This document shows, in pieces, positions 1 to 10,524 of a stretch of DNA of 64,000 nucleotides. A program made the translations under genes and the position numbers. The notes under the pieces were generated by a model, which was not told the origin of the DNA, did no database searches, and saw only the letters and a program-made list of their open reading frames with translations. The DNA lies in contig CM054155.1 in the NCBI GenBank assembly GCA_028751875.1, forward strand, positions 53,557,858 to 53,621,857. Reading direction: 5' to 3'. The first letter of the stretch is position 1, and every line of letters starts with the position of its first letter. This DNA comes from Rapana venosa. Taxonomy: Eukaryota; Mollusca; Gastropoda; Neogastropoda; Muricidae.

Positions 1-290
1 CGTGCGTGCATATGTGTGTGTGTGTGTGTAACTTGGCGGATGTGATAATAATGTTGCATTCAGTTTAATGGGCTTTCCCCCCAAGTCTTACTGAATTTGT
101 AATTAGTTCAAGGTAGATTTTCCACCATTTTTGTCAGTTGTTTAGGTTTTCTTTTGGTATTTGCCTTCTTTGGTTTTTATTTACTTCAAGTTACATTTTT
201 ACTTCTGGGCAGATTTGTAAAACAGCCTTTAGTGTGTCTAATTCTTTACCCATTAAAGATTCAATCAATCTTCTTCTTCTTCTTCTTCTT
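1..290. repeat. First copy of tandemly duplicated unit (anchor sequence)
   Basis: The GT run followed by the anchor starting aacttggcggatg, and on through gggctttccccccaagtctt, recurs almost identically from about 4073 to 4203. The next part of this copy (about 140-270: ggttttcttttgg, then acttcaa, gggcagatttgtaaa, ttctttaccc) recurs at about 7500-7640. In both copies it leads straight into a TTC-rich tract. The window therefore starts inside one unit of a tandem duplication with a period near 4.07 kb. The second unit is interrupted by a LINE. Confidence 0.85.
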
Positions 291-3200
291 CTTTTCTTCT
301 TTTTTTCTTCGCAATTCTTCTTCTTCTTCGCAATTTTTTCTTCTTCGCAATTTTTTTTTCTTCTTCTTTTTCTTCTTTGTATCTCTTCTTCTTCTTTGCA
401 ATTTTCTTCTTCCCCTTTTCTGCTACTCTTTCTTTTTCTTCTTCTTCTTCTTCTTTTTCGCCGTTTTTCTTTGTCTTACTTCTTCATTTCCTTTTTGTAT
501 TCTTCTTCTTTTTCTTTTTCTTCTTGTTTTGTTCTTTTCTTCTTGTTCTTCTTCTTCTTCTACTTCGTCTTTTCTTTGCATTCTTCTTCTTCTTTGCAAT
601 TGTTTTTCTTTTTTGCAATTCTTCTTCTTCTTTGCAATCTTTTTCTTTGTTTTTTTTACTTCTTCTATTCTTCGTCGCAATTTTCTTCTTCTTTGCATTT
701 TGTCTTCTTTGCTATCTTCGCAGAATTCTTTTTCTTTGCATTCTTTTTCTTTTTTCTTCTTCTTTTTCTTCTTTTCTTCTTATTTTTTCGTTCTTCTTTG
801 CATTCTTTGCATTTTTTGCATTCTTCTTCTTTGCATTCTTCTTCTTCTTTGCATTCTTCTTCTTTTTTTTTTGTTGACTTGTTGTTGTCGTTGTTTTTCT
901 TCTTTTCTTCTTCTTCTTCTTCCTCGCATTTCTTCTTCTTTGCAATTATTCTTCTTCGCAATTCTTCTTCTTAAAAATCTTCTTTTTCGCACTTCTTCTT
1001 CACAAATCTTTTCTTCTTCTTCTTCTTCTTCTTCTTCTTTTCTTCACAATTCTTCTTCTTCTTCTTCTCTGCAATTCTTCTTCTTCGCAATTCTTCTTTT
1101 TCTACTTCATCGTTGCAATTCTTCTTCTTCTTTGCAAATCTTCTTCCTTGCAAATTTTCTTCGGCATTCTTCTTTTTCTTTGCATTCTTTCACTGCTTCT
1201 CCTTCTTCTTCACTCCTCCTCTTCTTCTTCTTCTTCTTCTTCTTCTTTCCCTTTTTCTTCTTCTTTTTTCTGCTTCTTATTCTGCGAAATTCTTGTTCGA
1301 AATTCTTCTTCTTCGCAATTCTTCTTCGCAATTCTTCTTCTTCGCACATCTTTGCAATCTTTCTTCTTTTCCTTTGAATTCATCTTTGAATTCTCCTTTG
1401 AAATCTTTTTTGAATTCTTCTTCTTCTTCTTTTTCTTCTTCCTTTTCTTCCTATTGTCCTCCTCCTCCTCCTCCTCTTTCTTCTCGTCCTTCTTCTTCTT
1501 TGCAATTCTTCTTCTTCTTCTTCTTCTTCTTCTTCTTCTTCGCAATTCTTCTTCTTCTTCTTCTTCTTCTTCTTCTTCTCCTTCTTCTTCTTCTTCCTCT
1601 CCTCTTTTATTTCTTCTTTTTCTTTTCTTCTTTTTCTTCTTCTTCGCAATTCTTCTTCTTCGCAATTCTTCTTGGCAATTCGTCTTTGCATTTTTCGTTT
1701 TCTTCTTCTTCGTCGTCGCAATTCTTCTTCTTTGTCGTAATTATTCTTCTTCTCCTTCTTCGCAATTTCTTCTTCTTCGCAATTCTTCTTGTTGCCAATT
1801 CTTCTTCACAATTCTTCTTCTTCCCAATTCTTCCTATTCGCAATTCTTCTTCGCAATTCTCCTTCGCAATTTTTCTTCTTCTTCTTCTCCTTCTTCTTCT
1901 TCTTCTTTGCAATTCCTTTTCTTGGTATTTCTTCTTCTTCGCAATTCTTATTTTTTGCAATTCTTCTTCTTCTTTTTCTTCTTCTTCTTCTTTGTATTCT
2001 TTCTTATTCTTCTTCTTCTTTGTAATTCTTCGCAATTCTTCGCAATTCTTCTTCTTCGGAATTTTCCGTCTTCTTCTTCGACTTCTTCTTGTTTGCAATG
2101 CTTCTTCTTCTTCTTCTTCTTCTTTTTCTTCTTCTTCTTCTTCTTCGTCGTCGTCGTGTCGTCGCATATCTTTCTTCTTCGTCGCATATCTTCTTCTTCT
2201 TTTTCTTCTTCTTCTTCTTCTTCTTCTTCTTCTTCATTCTTCGTATTCGCAATTCTTCTTCAAAATTCTTCTTCTTCGCAATTCTTCTTCTTCGCAATTC
2301 TTCTTCGCAATTTTTTCTCTTCGCAATTCTTCTTCTTCGCAATTCTTCTTCTTCTTCTTCGCAATTATATTTCTTTTTCTTCTTCTTCTTCTTCTTCTTT
2401 TTCTTCTTCTTCTTCTTCTCTTCTTCTTCATTTTCGTCTTCGCTATTCTTCTTCTTCACAATTCTTCTTCTTCTTCGCAATTCTTCTTCGCAATTCTTCT
2501 TCTTCGCAATTCTTCTTCTTCGCAATTCTTCTTCTTCTTCTTTTTCTCTTTCGCAATTATATTTCTTTTTCTTTTTCTTTTCTTCTTCTTCGTCTTCTTA
2601 TTACTATTTTATTATTCGTCGCAATTCTTCTTCTTTGTCGCAATTCTTCTCCTTCGTCTTCTTCATTCTTCTTCCTCGCATTTCTTCTTCGCAATTCTTC
2701 TTCTTCTTCGCAATTCTTCTTCGCAATTCTTCATCGCAATTCTTCTTCGCAATTCTTCTTCTTCTTCGCAATTCTTTTTCGCAATTCTTCCTCTTCTTTG
2801 TAATTTTTTTTCACAATTCTTCTTCTTTGCAATTCTTCTTGTTTGCAATTCTTCTTTTTCTTTGCAATTCTTGTTTTTCTTTGCAACTCTTCTTCGCAAT
2901 TCATCTTTCTTCGCAATTCTTCTTTTTCACATTTTCTTCTTCTTCGCAATTCTTCTTCGCAATCCTTCTTCTTTCATCATCTTTGAATTCATCCTCCTCC
3001 TCCCCTCCTCCTCCTGCTTCTTCTTCTTCTTCTTCTTCTTCACAATTCTTCTTCGCAATTCTTCTTCTTCTTCGCAATTCTTCTTCTTCGTAATTCTTCT
3101 TCGCAATTTTTGTTCTTCTTCTTCTCCTTCTTCTTCTTCTTTGCAATTCCTTTTCTTGGCATTTCTTCTTCTTCGCAATTCTTCAAATTCGTCTTCTTTT

Positions 3201-3455
3201 TTTTCTCTTCTTCATCCTCTCCTTCCTTATCTTCTTTTTTTTCTTCTTCTTATTCATCTTTTTTTTTTTTCTTCTTCTTCTTCTTCGCAATTCTTCTTCT
3301 TCGCAATTCTTCTTCTTCTTCGCAATACTTCTTCTTCTTCTACTTCTTCGTCGCAGTTCTTCTTCTTCTTTGCAAATCTTCTTCTTTGCAATTCTTCTTC
3401 AGCATTCATCTTTTTCTTTGCATTCTGTCACTGCTTCTTCTTTATCTTCTCCTAC
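270..3455 (+). repeat. TTC/GAA-rich satellite with CGCAATT punctuation
   Basis: About 3.2 kb of almost pure pyrimidine on the plus strand: runs of TTC broken at irregular short intervals by the phrase ttcttcgcaattcttc, with variants tttgcaatt, ttcgcatt and ttcttggcaatt. The basic unit is a TTC stretch of variable length plus CGCAATT. Long open frames occur on both strands, but they encode only Ser/Phe/Leu or Lys/Arg/Glu low-complexity strings, so they are not genes. Degenerate relatives occur at 7660-8965 and 16410-16640 (same strand) and at 17240-17450 (opposite strand). Confidence 0.95.
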
Positions 3456-3589
3456 ATTTAAGACAGAAATAAAACAGCTGTTGTTTGATACGTGTGACTA
3501 ACTACTCGCAGTCAACACACACAGTGAACTCCAATGTGTATGAACATAATTGGTGCCTATATTGACTATATCAAAGACATATAGTGTGT
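3456..3589. other. Short unique stretch, no gene seen
   Basis: Non-repetitive sequence between the satellite and the GT microsatellites. It has no coding-like frame and no recognised motif. No equivalent was found after the second satellite copy near 8.97 kb, so the duplicated homology does not extend through it there. Confidence 0.5.
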
Positions 3590-3676
3590 ACTTCTGGGTG
3601 TGTGTGTGGAGGGGGGGTGCGTGCGTGCGTGCGTGCGTGCGTGCGTGTGATTATGTATGTAGAGTCGAAGAATGGT

Positions 3677-3718
<42 letters not shown>

Positions 3719-4081
3719 GGGGGGGGGGGAGGGAGGCGTCCGTTCCTGCGTGTGTACACGTGTGTGAGTGAGTGAGTGAGTGTGTGTGTGTGTGGTGTGT
3801 GTGTGTGTGTGTGTGTGTGTGCGGGGGGTGGGGGGGAGGAGGAAGGAGATAGTATATGTACGCGCATGCGCCTGTGCGTAGATCAGGGCGTAACCATTGG
3901 CTGTACTGTGAGAGAATCTTGGCATTATGTGTGTGCTTGAATGAAAGAATGAATAAATGCGTGATGTGGGGGGGGGGGGGGGGTGGCGGGGAAGGGGGGC
4001 GGTGAAGAGTGAGATGGAGTGAGTGAGTACGTGTGTATGCACATGCCCGCGCATGAGTGTGTGTGTGTGCGTGCGTGCGTG

Positions 4082-4122
<41 letters not shown>

Positions 4123-4130
4123 CTTGGCGG
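3590..4130. repeat. Compound GT / CGTG / poly-G microsatellite tract
   Basis: CGTG repeats (about 3617-3648), GT runs (about 3680-3714, 3780-3826 and 4084-4121) and three G-runs of 10-20 bases (near 3717, 3824 and 3968). The last GT run sits directly before the duplicated anchor, exactly as the GT run at 1-30 does before the first anchor. Open frames here give Cys/Val or His/Thr repeats and are not genes. Confidence 0.95.
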
Positions 4131-4203
4131 ATGTTATAATAATGTGGCATTCAGTTTAATGGGCTTTCCCCCCAAGTCTTTCTGAATTTGTTAATTTATT
4201 CAA
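4073..4203. repeat. Second copy of duplicated anchor, left part
   Basis: This matches 1-110 with a few differences (gtgataataatgttgc becomes gttataataatgtggc). The match stops at about 4203, where LINE 5' sequence begins. It resumes at about 7480, in the order expected for a LINE insertion into this copy. Confidence 0.85.
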
Positions 4204-7200
4204 ACCCAGCCGTTGCCTGGTCCTAAGTCCAGGATGAGAAATGGGGAAGGTTGTGCGTTGGGCTAGCAACCCGCCACATAAAAAAAACTTGCTACAGAAA
4301 CGCCAACAAGATCTAATATAAATCAAATCTTGGGTGACAAGCTCAGGACAGATGCTGCAAGGCATTGTATGACGAATAGTGGTGAAAGCCGAAAGGAAAC
4401 TTCTATTCCGACGATGTCCTTGGCAAAGCCCAAACAGGAGGTGAGAGTGGGAGCCTGGAATGTGCGAACGCTGTATGAAGCTGGAAAGACAGCGAAGGTT
4501 GTAAAAGGGAAGAAAAAATTTAGGTTTAACCCCTTTGGGAAATCGTAAATTTGGGGTTGCCGGACTCTGGAAATCTTGACCCTTGGCTCGGAGGGGACAG
4601 GGGGTTTTATTCGGTCGCACGGAGGGGCAACATCGGAGGAGGGGTATCTTAAAGGAAAGGGGGCCAAAAAGGGTTTTAAATTGGGGGGGGAACCCAATCA
4701 ACTCGAAAATCAACACAGCCAAAAACCCTTTCCCCAAAATTTTTTCCAAAAGACCATTCTTTCAGTGTTACGCCCCAAACCCTAACCCAACCCACGGAGG
4801 GGGGAAAAAGGGAATTGTTCTACACCATCTTACGGGAACAAATAGACAAGACACCACAGACCCCATCCTCCCTTCTAAAGGGGAAAATTTCAATGCGAAG
4901 GTTGGAGTGGAGAATACAAAAATTTACATGGGAGAGGGGGGAGGGGGAAATAAAAACGACAATGGACGGGCGTTTTCCCAGATACTGTTTTGGGGAAAAG
5001 GGTTTTTGGTGATGGGTTTGGTACCATTTTCCCAAACAAAAAAACCACCCTTTAAATTGAATGGGTTTTTCCCAGATGGGGGGGAAAAAAAAAGGGAAAC
5101 CAGAATTGCCCAACTTTTTGCCATAAACCCAGAAGTGGAGGAGCCCAAGGGAGGGGCTTTGAGAGCCATTGGGGGAGCTTGACGTTGGCAGCGACCACCT
5201 TCTTGTGTTGTGCAACCCCCAAGCTAAAGCTAAAGAGAACAAAAAAAAAAAAAGAAAAATAAAGCAACTTTTGACTAAAGGGAAATTTCAACATTGAGGC
5301 AGTAAAAAAGTCATTTTACTGTTGGTTTTCCCAAACAAAATTAAAAGTCCGGGCAACACACCTGCAGATGACATCAATCCCCTATACGGAAAACGTACAG
5401 ATAGCTTTCATAGACGCCAGCAAAAGTTTTACGGGGCCCTACAGAAGAAGAGAAAAAAGGAGGGGAATTTAAACCCACCCCCTGGCACCCCAAATGGAGG
5501 GGAAAGACCCGCAAAATTTGGGGAAAGGGTCCCGGGGAAGGGGAAAACGTAAAAAAAACCCCTTTCGCCAAAATAAAAAGAGAAAAAAAAAAAAGTAAAA
5601 AGAAGAGCACAAGGAGAAAAAGAAATTTTGGGCAGAAAACTTGGCGCAGAGGCGAAAAACCGCAGCGGAAAGGAGCTTTTGGGTCTGTCCTCCCAAGATC
5701 CCCAAAGCCCCAAAACAGGTGGATTCACCGAAAAACACTGAGTAAAAAAAACCCGGGAAAATTTTTGCAAAAGACATAGCCCAAACTCAACAGAGGGGCG
5801 GGAAAAATTTTAGAGAAAAACTTTAAACAGACCAGCCCCAATGAAAAAGCAACCTCGAAAAAGGGGTTTTCAAGTTTGAGAGAGAGGGAGGGCTTTAACC
5901 GGGAAAAATTTTGGTGGGGGCCATCAGGCAAAAAAAGGGAAACAGGGCTTCGGGTAGGACAGAATAAGGAAGAAATGTTGAAGGCAGACCCCAAAAAGAG
6001 CGCAAAGGCCTTAACACAATTATTAAAACCAAATTTTTGGGGAGAGGAGGGGGGTTCCGGGCAAGGGAAAAAGAAAGGAAATCATAGTAAAATTTCCCCC
6101 CAAAAAGGGGCAATCTCAGAGTGCGGAAATTTGGGGCGGGGATAAAATTGTCTTTTCCCCCCGGGAAAGATCTTTCCCTTTGTCCTTCAACAGCGTATGA
6201 GGCAACCCATTGGGAAACCCTACGGAAAGCAGGCAGGGTTCAATGCGGGAGAATTGCCCCGGGTTTCAGATCTTTGTTTACGAACAATTGGGAACATTCC
6301 CTCGAAGGGAACTCATCACTCTAAATCATCTATATCGTTTCCAAAAGGTTTTTGACAGCACCTTAAACCCTTCGCGTGGGAAGATTTTGGAACCCCTTGG
6401 TTTTCCTCTGAAAGTCATCCAATTATACGGGACATGTACGCAGAAACCATGCGGGGGCCCGACATGATGGACAGCAGGGGCAAAGGGTTCCACGTGCAGA
6501 CGGGGGTTCAGACAAGGTTTTTTTAAATCTCCCCAAACAGTTTTCCTTTTTGGGCATCGACTGGGTGATGAGGGGGGGCCACCACGTTAGGGCGAGGGGG
6601 GGTTGGGTATGGGGACGGGACAGCCAGGTTTGGGAAGACTGTGTTTTCCCGGGACGAAATTGCACTCGTCGAAATGCCAAAAAGAAAACCAGGAAAAAAA
6701 CATCACGATTTGAAAAAATTACCAGCACCCGTGGGACCCGTTTCCCCCCTAAAAGAAAAGGGGGATTTTTTTTGGGGGGTAAAAGGTTGAAAAAAAAAAG
6801 GGGTGCAGAGAAAAACCAGTTGCGGGGGCTCAGCTCAAAGGGGAAAGGTTTGAACATTTAACCCGGCAGCTACATCTCAGCGACAGTAACATTGAGAAAA
6901 AAATTTTCAACCGGATAGGACTTGCACCCGGGCATTTAGGGGGTTGAAGAACATTTGGTGTAAAATGTCCGGCACACCAAAACCAATTTGAAGATCTACA
7001 AGCCCAATGTACGTTAGTACCCCTATACGCCTGGGAGACAGGGGAAAACCCAAAAAGAAGTTTGAGAGCGGGTAAAGGGGCTTTAAAGGGGAAGGTGTCT
7101 TCGCGAAATCCTGAAATTTCCTGGCAGCACTGTCCCAACGGGAAAAGTGTCAAAAAGCGCACCGGCTTTAAAACAACATTGTGGCCGAGGTTTTTAAAAC

Positions 7201-7478
7201 AGCGGCAAAGGAGGTGGGGGGGGGGCGGGGGGGAACTCTCTCCTTGGGGGCAAGAACGGGAATCCCTCTTTCTGCGCAGATGGGCCCCCACCGGGGAAGA
7301 GGAAACGGGGCAGAAAACTGGCCCCTTTGGGAGGGGGACAGTAGAGGGGGGGAAAATGAGAGAGGCGGGAAAGCCGGGAATTTAATTGGCTGGTTTCCCC
7401 CAAGACAGAAAAGGTTTGGGGGGGATTTTGTTGGCCCCTTTGTGCCCCGGGCACTTTGGGTTTAAGGGTATTAATTTA
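4204..7478 (+). mobile_element. Near full-length APE-type LINE inserted in the duplicated unit
   Basis: Non-LTR retrotransposon encoding an apurinic-like endonuclease, reverse transcriptase (RT) and C-terminal region, of the kind often auto-annotated as craniofacial development protein 2-like. A leader (4204-4440) precedes the endonuclease start motif VGAWNVRTLYEAGKTAKVV (about 4449-4505). Later pieces in changing frames fit the order of such a protein: SVLRPKP near 4765, KDLSLC near 6168, a weak INF/YIDF-type RT block near 6320-6355, FGIDWVM near 6550, NIEKKIFNRIG near 6890 and a basic C-terminus at 7270-7460. Homopolymer-type frameshifts break every frame, probably through poor consensus quality. 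At roughly 3.27 kb it is close to complete. A possible target-site duplication (ttaattta) lies at 4191 and 7471. Clade assignment (RTE/CR1 neighbourhood) is uncertain. Confidence 0.82.
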
Positions 7479-7479
7479 A

Positions 7480-7655
7480 GAAAGGGTAAGAAAGTTTACG
7501 TTTTCTTTTGGGTTTTTTTGTTTTCTTTTTTTTTTTAAAATTACTTCAATTTTAATTTTTTTTTTTGGGCAAAAACTGGTAAAGAGGCCTTTATTTTTGC
7601 CAAATTCTTTACCCTTTAAAAAGATTAAATTTTATAAATCAACCCTTTTTTCGGA
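7480..7655. repeat. Second copy of duplicated anchor, right part
   Basis: This resembles 140-285 (ttttcttttggg, acttcaatttt, gggcaaaaactggtaaa, ttctttaccctttaaa) and leads into a TTC tract as the first copy does. It resumes the anchor after the LINE. Confidence 0.75.
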
Positions 7656-8965
7656 ATTCCCCCGTCTTCTTCTCTTCGCAATTTTTTTTTTCTTTTTCTT
7701 TTTCCCTTCTTTTTTTTCCCATCGGTGGGCGTCATCCCCAATTCTTCTTTTTGGGCCCGAAATTTTTCTTCTTCAAAATTCTTCTTCTTTTTCCTTCTTC
7801 GCAATTTTTTTTTAAAAATTTTTCTTCTTGAATTTTTTCTTCTTCTTCGCAATTTTTTCTTTGAAATTTTTCTTCGAAAGGGTTTTTTCGCTTTTTCTTC
7901 TTCTTTGAAATTTCTTCTTCGCAATTCTTCTTTTTTCTCCTTCGAAGTCTTCTGCTTCGAAATTTCCCTTCTTTTTTCTTCTTCGCAATTTTTGCAATTC
8001 TTCTTCGAATTTCCTTTTTTTTTCCTTTAAAATTCATCTTTAAAATTCCCCTTTAAATTTTTCCCCTTTTAAATTTTTCTTTCTTTTTCCTTTTTTTTCT
8101 TCCTTTTTTTCTTGTCCTCCTCCACCCCCCCCCCCCCCTCCTCGCCTCTTCCCCTTTCACCCCCTCCTTTTTCCCTTTTTCTTCTTCTTCCCCAATTTTT
8201 TCTTCTAATTTTTCTTTTTCCACAAACCCTTCCTTTTTTTTTCGAAATTTTTTTTGAAAAATTCTTTTTTCCCAATTGTCCTATTTCTTCTTCTTTTTTT
8301 TTTTTTTTCTTCTTCTTTTTTCCTTCTTCTTCTTTGAAAATTTCTTTTTTTGGCATTTCTTTTCTTCGCAATTCTTTTTTTTTGCAATCCTTCTTTTCGA
8401 AATTTCCCATTTTCTTCTTTTTCCCTTCCCTTTTTCTTCTTTTGTTCTTCTTTTCTTCTTTTTTTCCCGGAAAAACCCGTCTCCTTCTTCTTTTTTCTTC
8501 TTCTTCTTCTTCGGATTTATCCTTTTTCCCTTCCCCTTTTTCTTGGGAAAATTCTATGTTTTTTCTTCTTCTTTTTCCCTTTTTCTTGAAATTTTTTATT
8601 CTTCTTCGCAATTTTATTTTTCACATATCTTTTCTTCGAAATTTTCTTTTTTCCCCGTTTTCTTGGAAAATTCTTCTTTTCGCAATTCTTTTTCGAATTT
8701 TTTCCGAATTTTTCTTTTTTCCCCAATTTCTTCTTTTCCCCTTTGGGGAAGTTTCTGCTTGTACTTCTTTTTCCCCCCCTTCTTTGAAATTCTTTTTTTC
8801 TCTTCACAGTTTTTTTTTTTCTTTATCTGAATATTCTTCGCCCTTTTTTTTCTTCTTCTCAATTTTTCCCCTTTTCTTTGCTTTTTTTCCTTGCTTTTCT
8901 TCTTTTTCTTTGCACCCTTTGCTTTTCTTTTTCTTTTTTTTTCTTTCCCTTTTCTTTTTTTTGCA
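7656..8965 (+). repeat. Second TTC-rich satellite block, degraded consensus
   Basis: Pyrimidine-rich sequence with the same cttcgcaattcttc phrases as 270-3455, but with T, A and C runs lengthened and frames scrambled. It is about 1.3 kb against 3.2 kb in the first unit. The difference may be real array-length variation or a collapse in assembly. No coding content. Confidence 0.9.
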
Positions 8966-10520
8966 TTTTTTGAAAAAGGGAGTTGGGGGTTTTTTTGATG
9001 GAGGGGATCCTGGTGTGCTCTCTGTGTTTGAGTGTTGTTTTTGTGTATTTTTCCCCATTCGAAATTACTTTTTAGTATCTACGTTTTTTCGATTCCATGA
9101 TCGAACCCCTTTTCCTTTAAATTTATCTTTTTAAATTTTTTGAATTATTTTTTTATAATTTTCATTTTTTGTTAAAATTTGAAGATTCAACGGGACGGTA
9201 TGTTTTGTTTTCAACTAAATTGCGGGTTTTTTTTGTTCCCTTTTTTACTGTAACCCTGCTCCCAAAGTAAAGATTTGCACGTAAACACAAACTCGACCCC
9301 CCCACCCCCCCCACAACACCCCAGTGTTCCTTTTTCCACCGAAAATAAACACAAACTGCCGAAACATGAAGTTTTGTTTCCACTTTTTTTTAAAAAATTC
9401 CAAAAGGGACTTAAAAAACACTTTTCTACCTGGGAATAAACCCCCCGAAAAATTTTAAGAGGTACCCGTCCCCGGCGACATAAATCGCCCCCGGCCCCAA
9501 ATGGGCCCCCATCCTCATTTCTGCGCCAACTACCGTTAACCCTAACCAAGGAAAAAAATGCTTTGCCCCCTTCTAAACCATGCTTCTTCTTTCTTTATAA
9601 ACTTTAAAAAAACGTGTTCGATAATGTTATCATAGTGTTTAAAAAACTTTAAATCCCCAAAACTTGCCCAGTTTTTCCCCCAGTGCTACACCTGACTCCC
9701 CAACCCAAAACTTTTTTGTCTGCTTTCCCGCTCTCCCATCTTTCCCATTCCCTTCATTTTTCCCCACTGATTTTTCCCTAATTCACCATTTTTTTATAAA
9801 CCCCCTCTGCCTCCTTTTTTAACATCCTTCACATGTGCTTGTTAAAAACGTGAAAACTGTTTTCCCCAAAAAGGTTAAAGCTAAACCCTTTTTCCGATTT
9901 CTTCTTTAAAAAAGAACTTTTGATAAAACCTTTTCAAAACAAAAAACCGGGTTTAAAACCATAAATGGTTAAAAACCAAAAATAAAAAAACCTCACCACT
10001 GGTTTAAAACTCTTTCTTTTCCCCCAAACCTCTCGGGGAGGGGGGCATTCCCATCTTTTTAAAAAAAATAATAAAAATAATAAAAAATTTAAAAAAATAA
10101 AAAAAATTAAAATTTAAATGGAATTTATTTTAGTGCTGAAATTTCACAGAAAAAATAAAAGCACTTGCACTCAACTCATTTTTACCCCGGGGGGGTTCGG
10201 GGGGGGAAAAAGGGTAATGGGGGGTTTCAAAACAAGTAAAAAGGCACCAACACACCACACAAAACCACACACACACACACAACACACACCCCAACACACA
10301 CACACACACACACACACACCACATACAAAACACACACAAGGGTTTATCATTTTGGGCAGGGTGAGGGAATTTTTTATGGTTTTAAAAAACCCGGGATAGC
10401 TATAAAATTAAAACATAAAGGGGAAAATTCTCAGGTTTAAAAACAAATAGGGCTTGAGGCCAGATTTAAAAGTGCACAAGAAGATACAGATAACAAATAA
10501 AAAGAACACCCCAAAACCTG
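8966..10520. other. No gene seen; low-quality AT-rich sequence with a CA microsatellite
   Basis: Homopolymer-inflated sequence without a recognisable protein or RNA. A CA repeat occupies about 10256-10336. AAT/AAAT-rich sequence lies at about 10060-10120. Confidence 0.6.
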
Positions 10521-10524
10521 CTTT

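Noticed and set aside
138..3461. Very long open frames (up to 782 codons) in the TTC tract
   Set aside because: They exist on both strands and in several frames because the tract is simple repeat. Products are Ser/Phe/Leu or Lys/Arg/Glu strings without domains.
3566..4150. His/Thr-rich 194-codon minus-strand frame
   Set aside because: Translation of a GT microsatellite.
8112..9134. A 340-codon open frame in the second TTC block
   Set aside because: Low-complexity Phe/Ser/Pro translation of the satellite with expanded homopolymers; not a gene.
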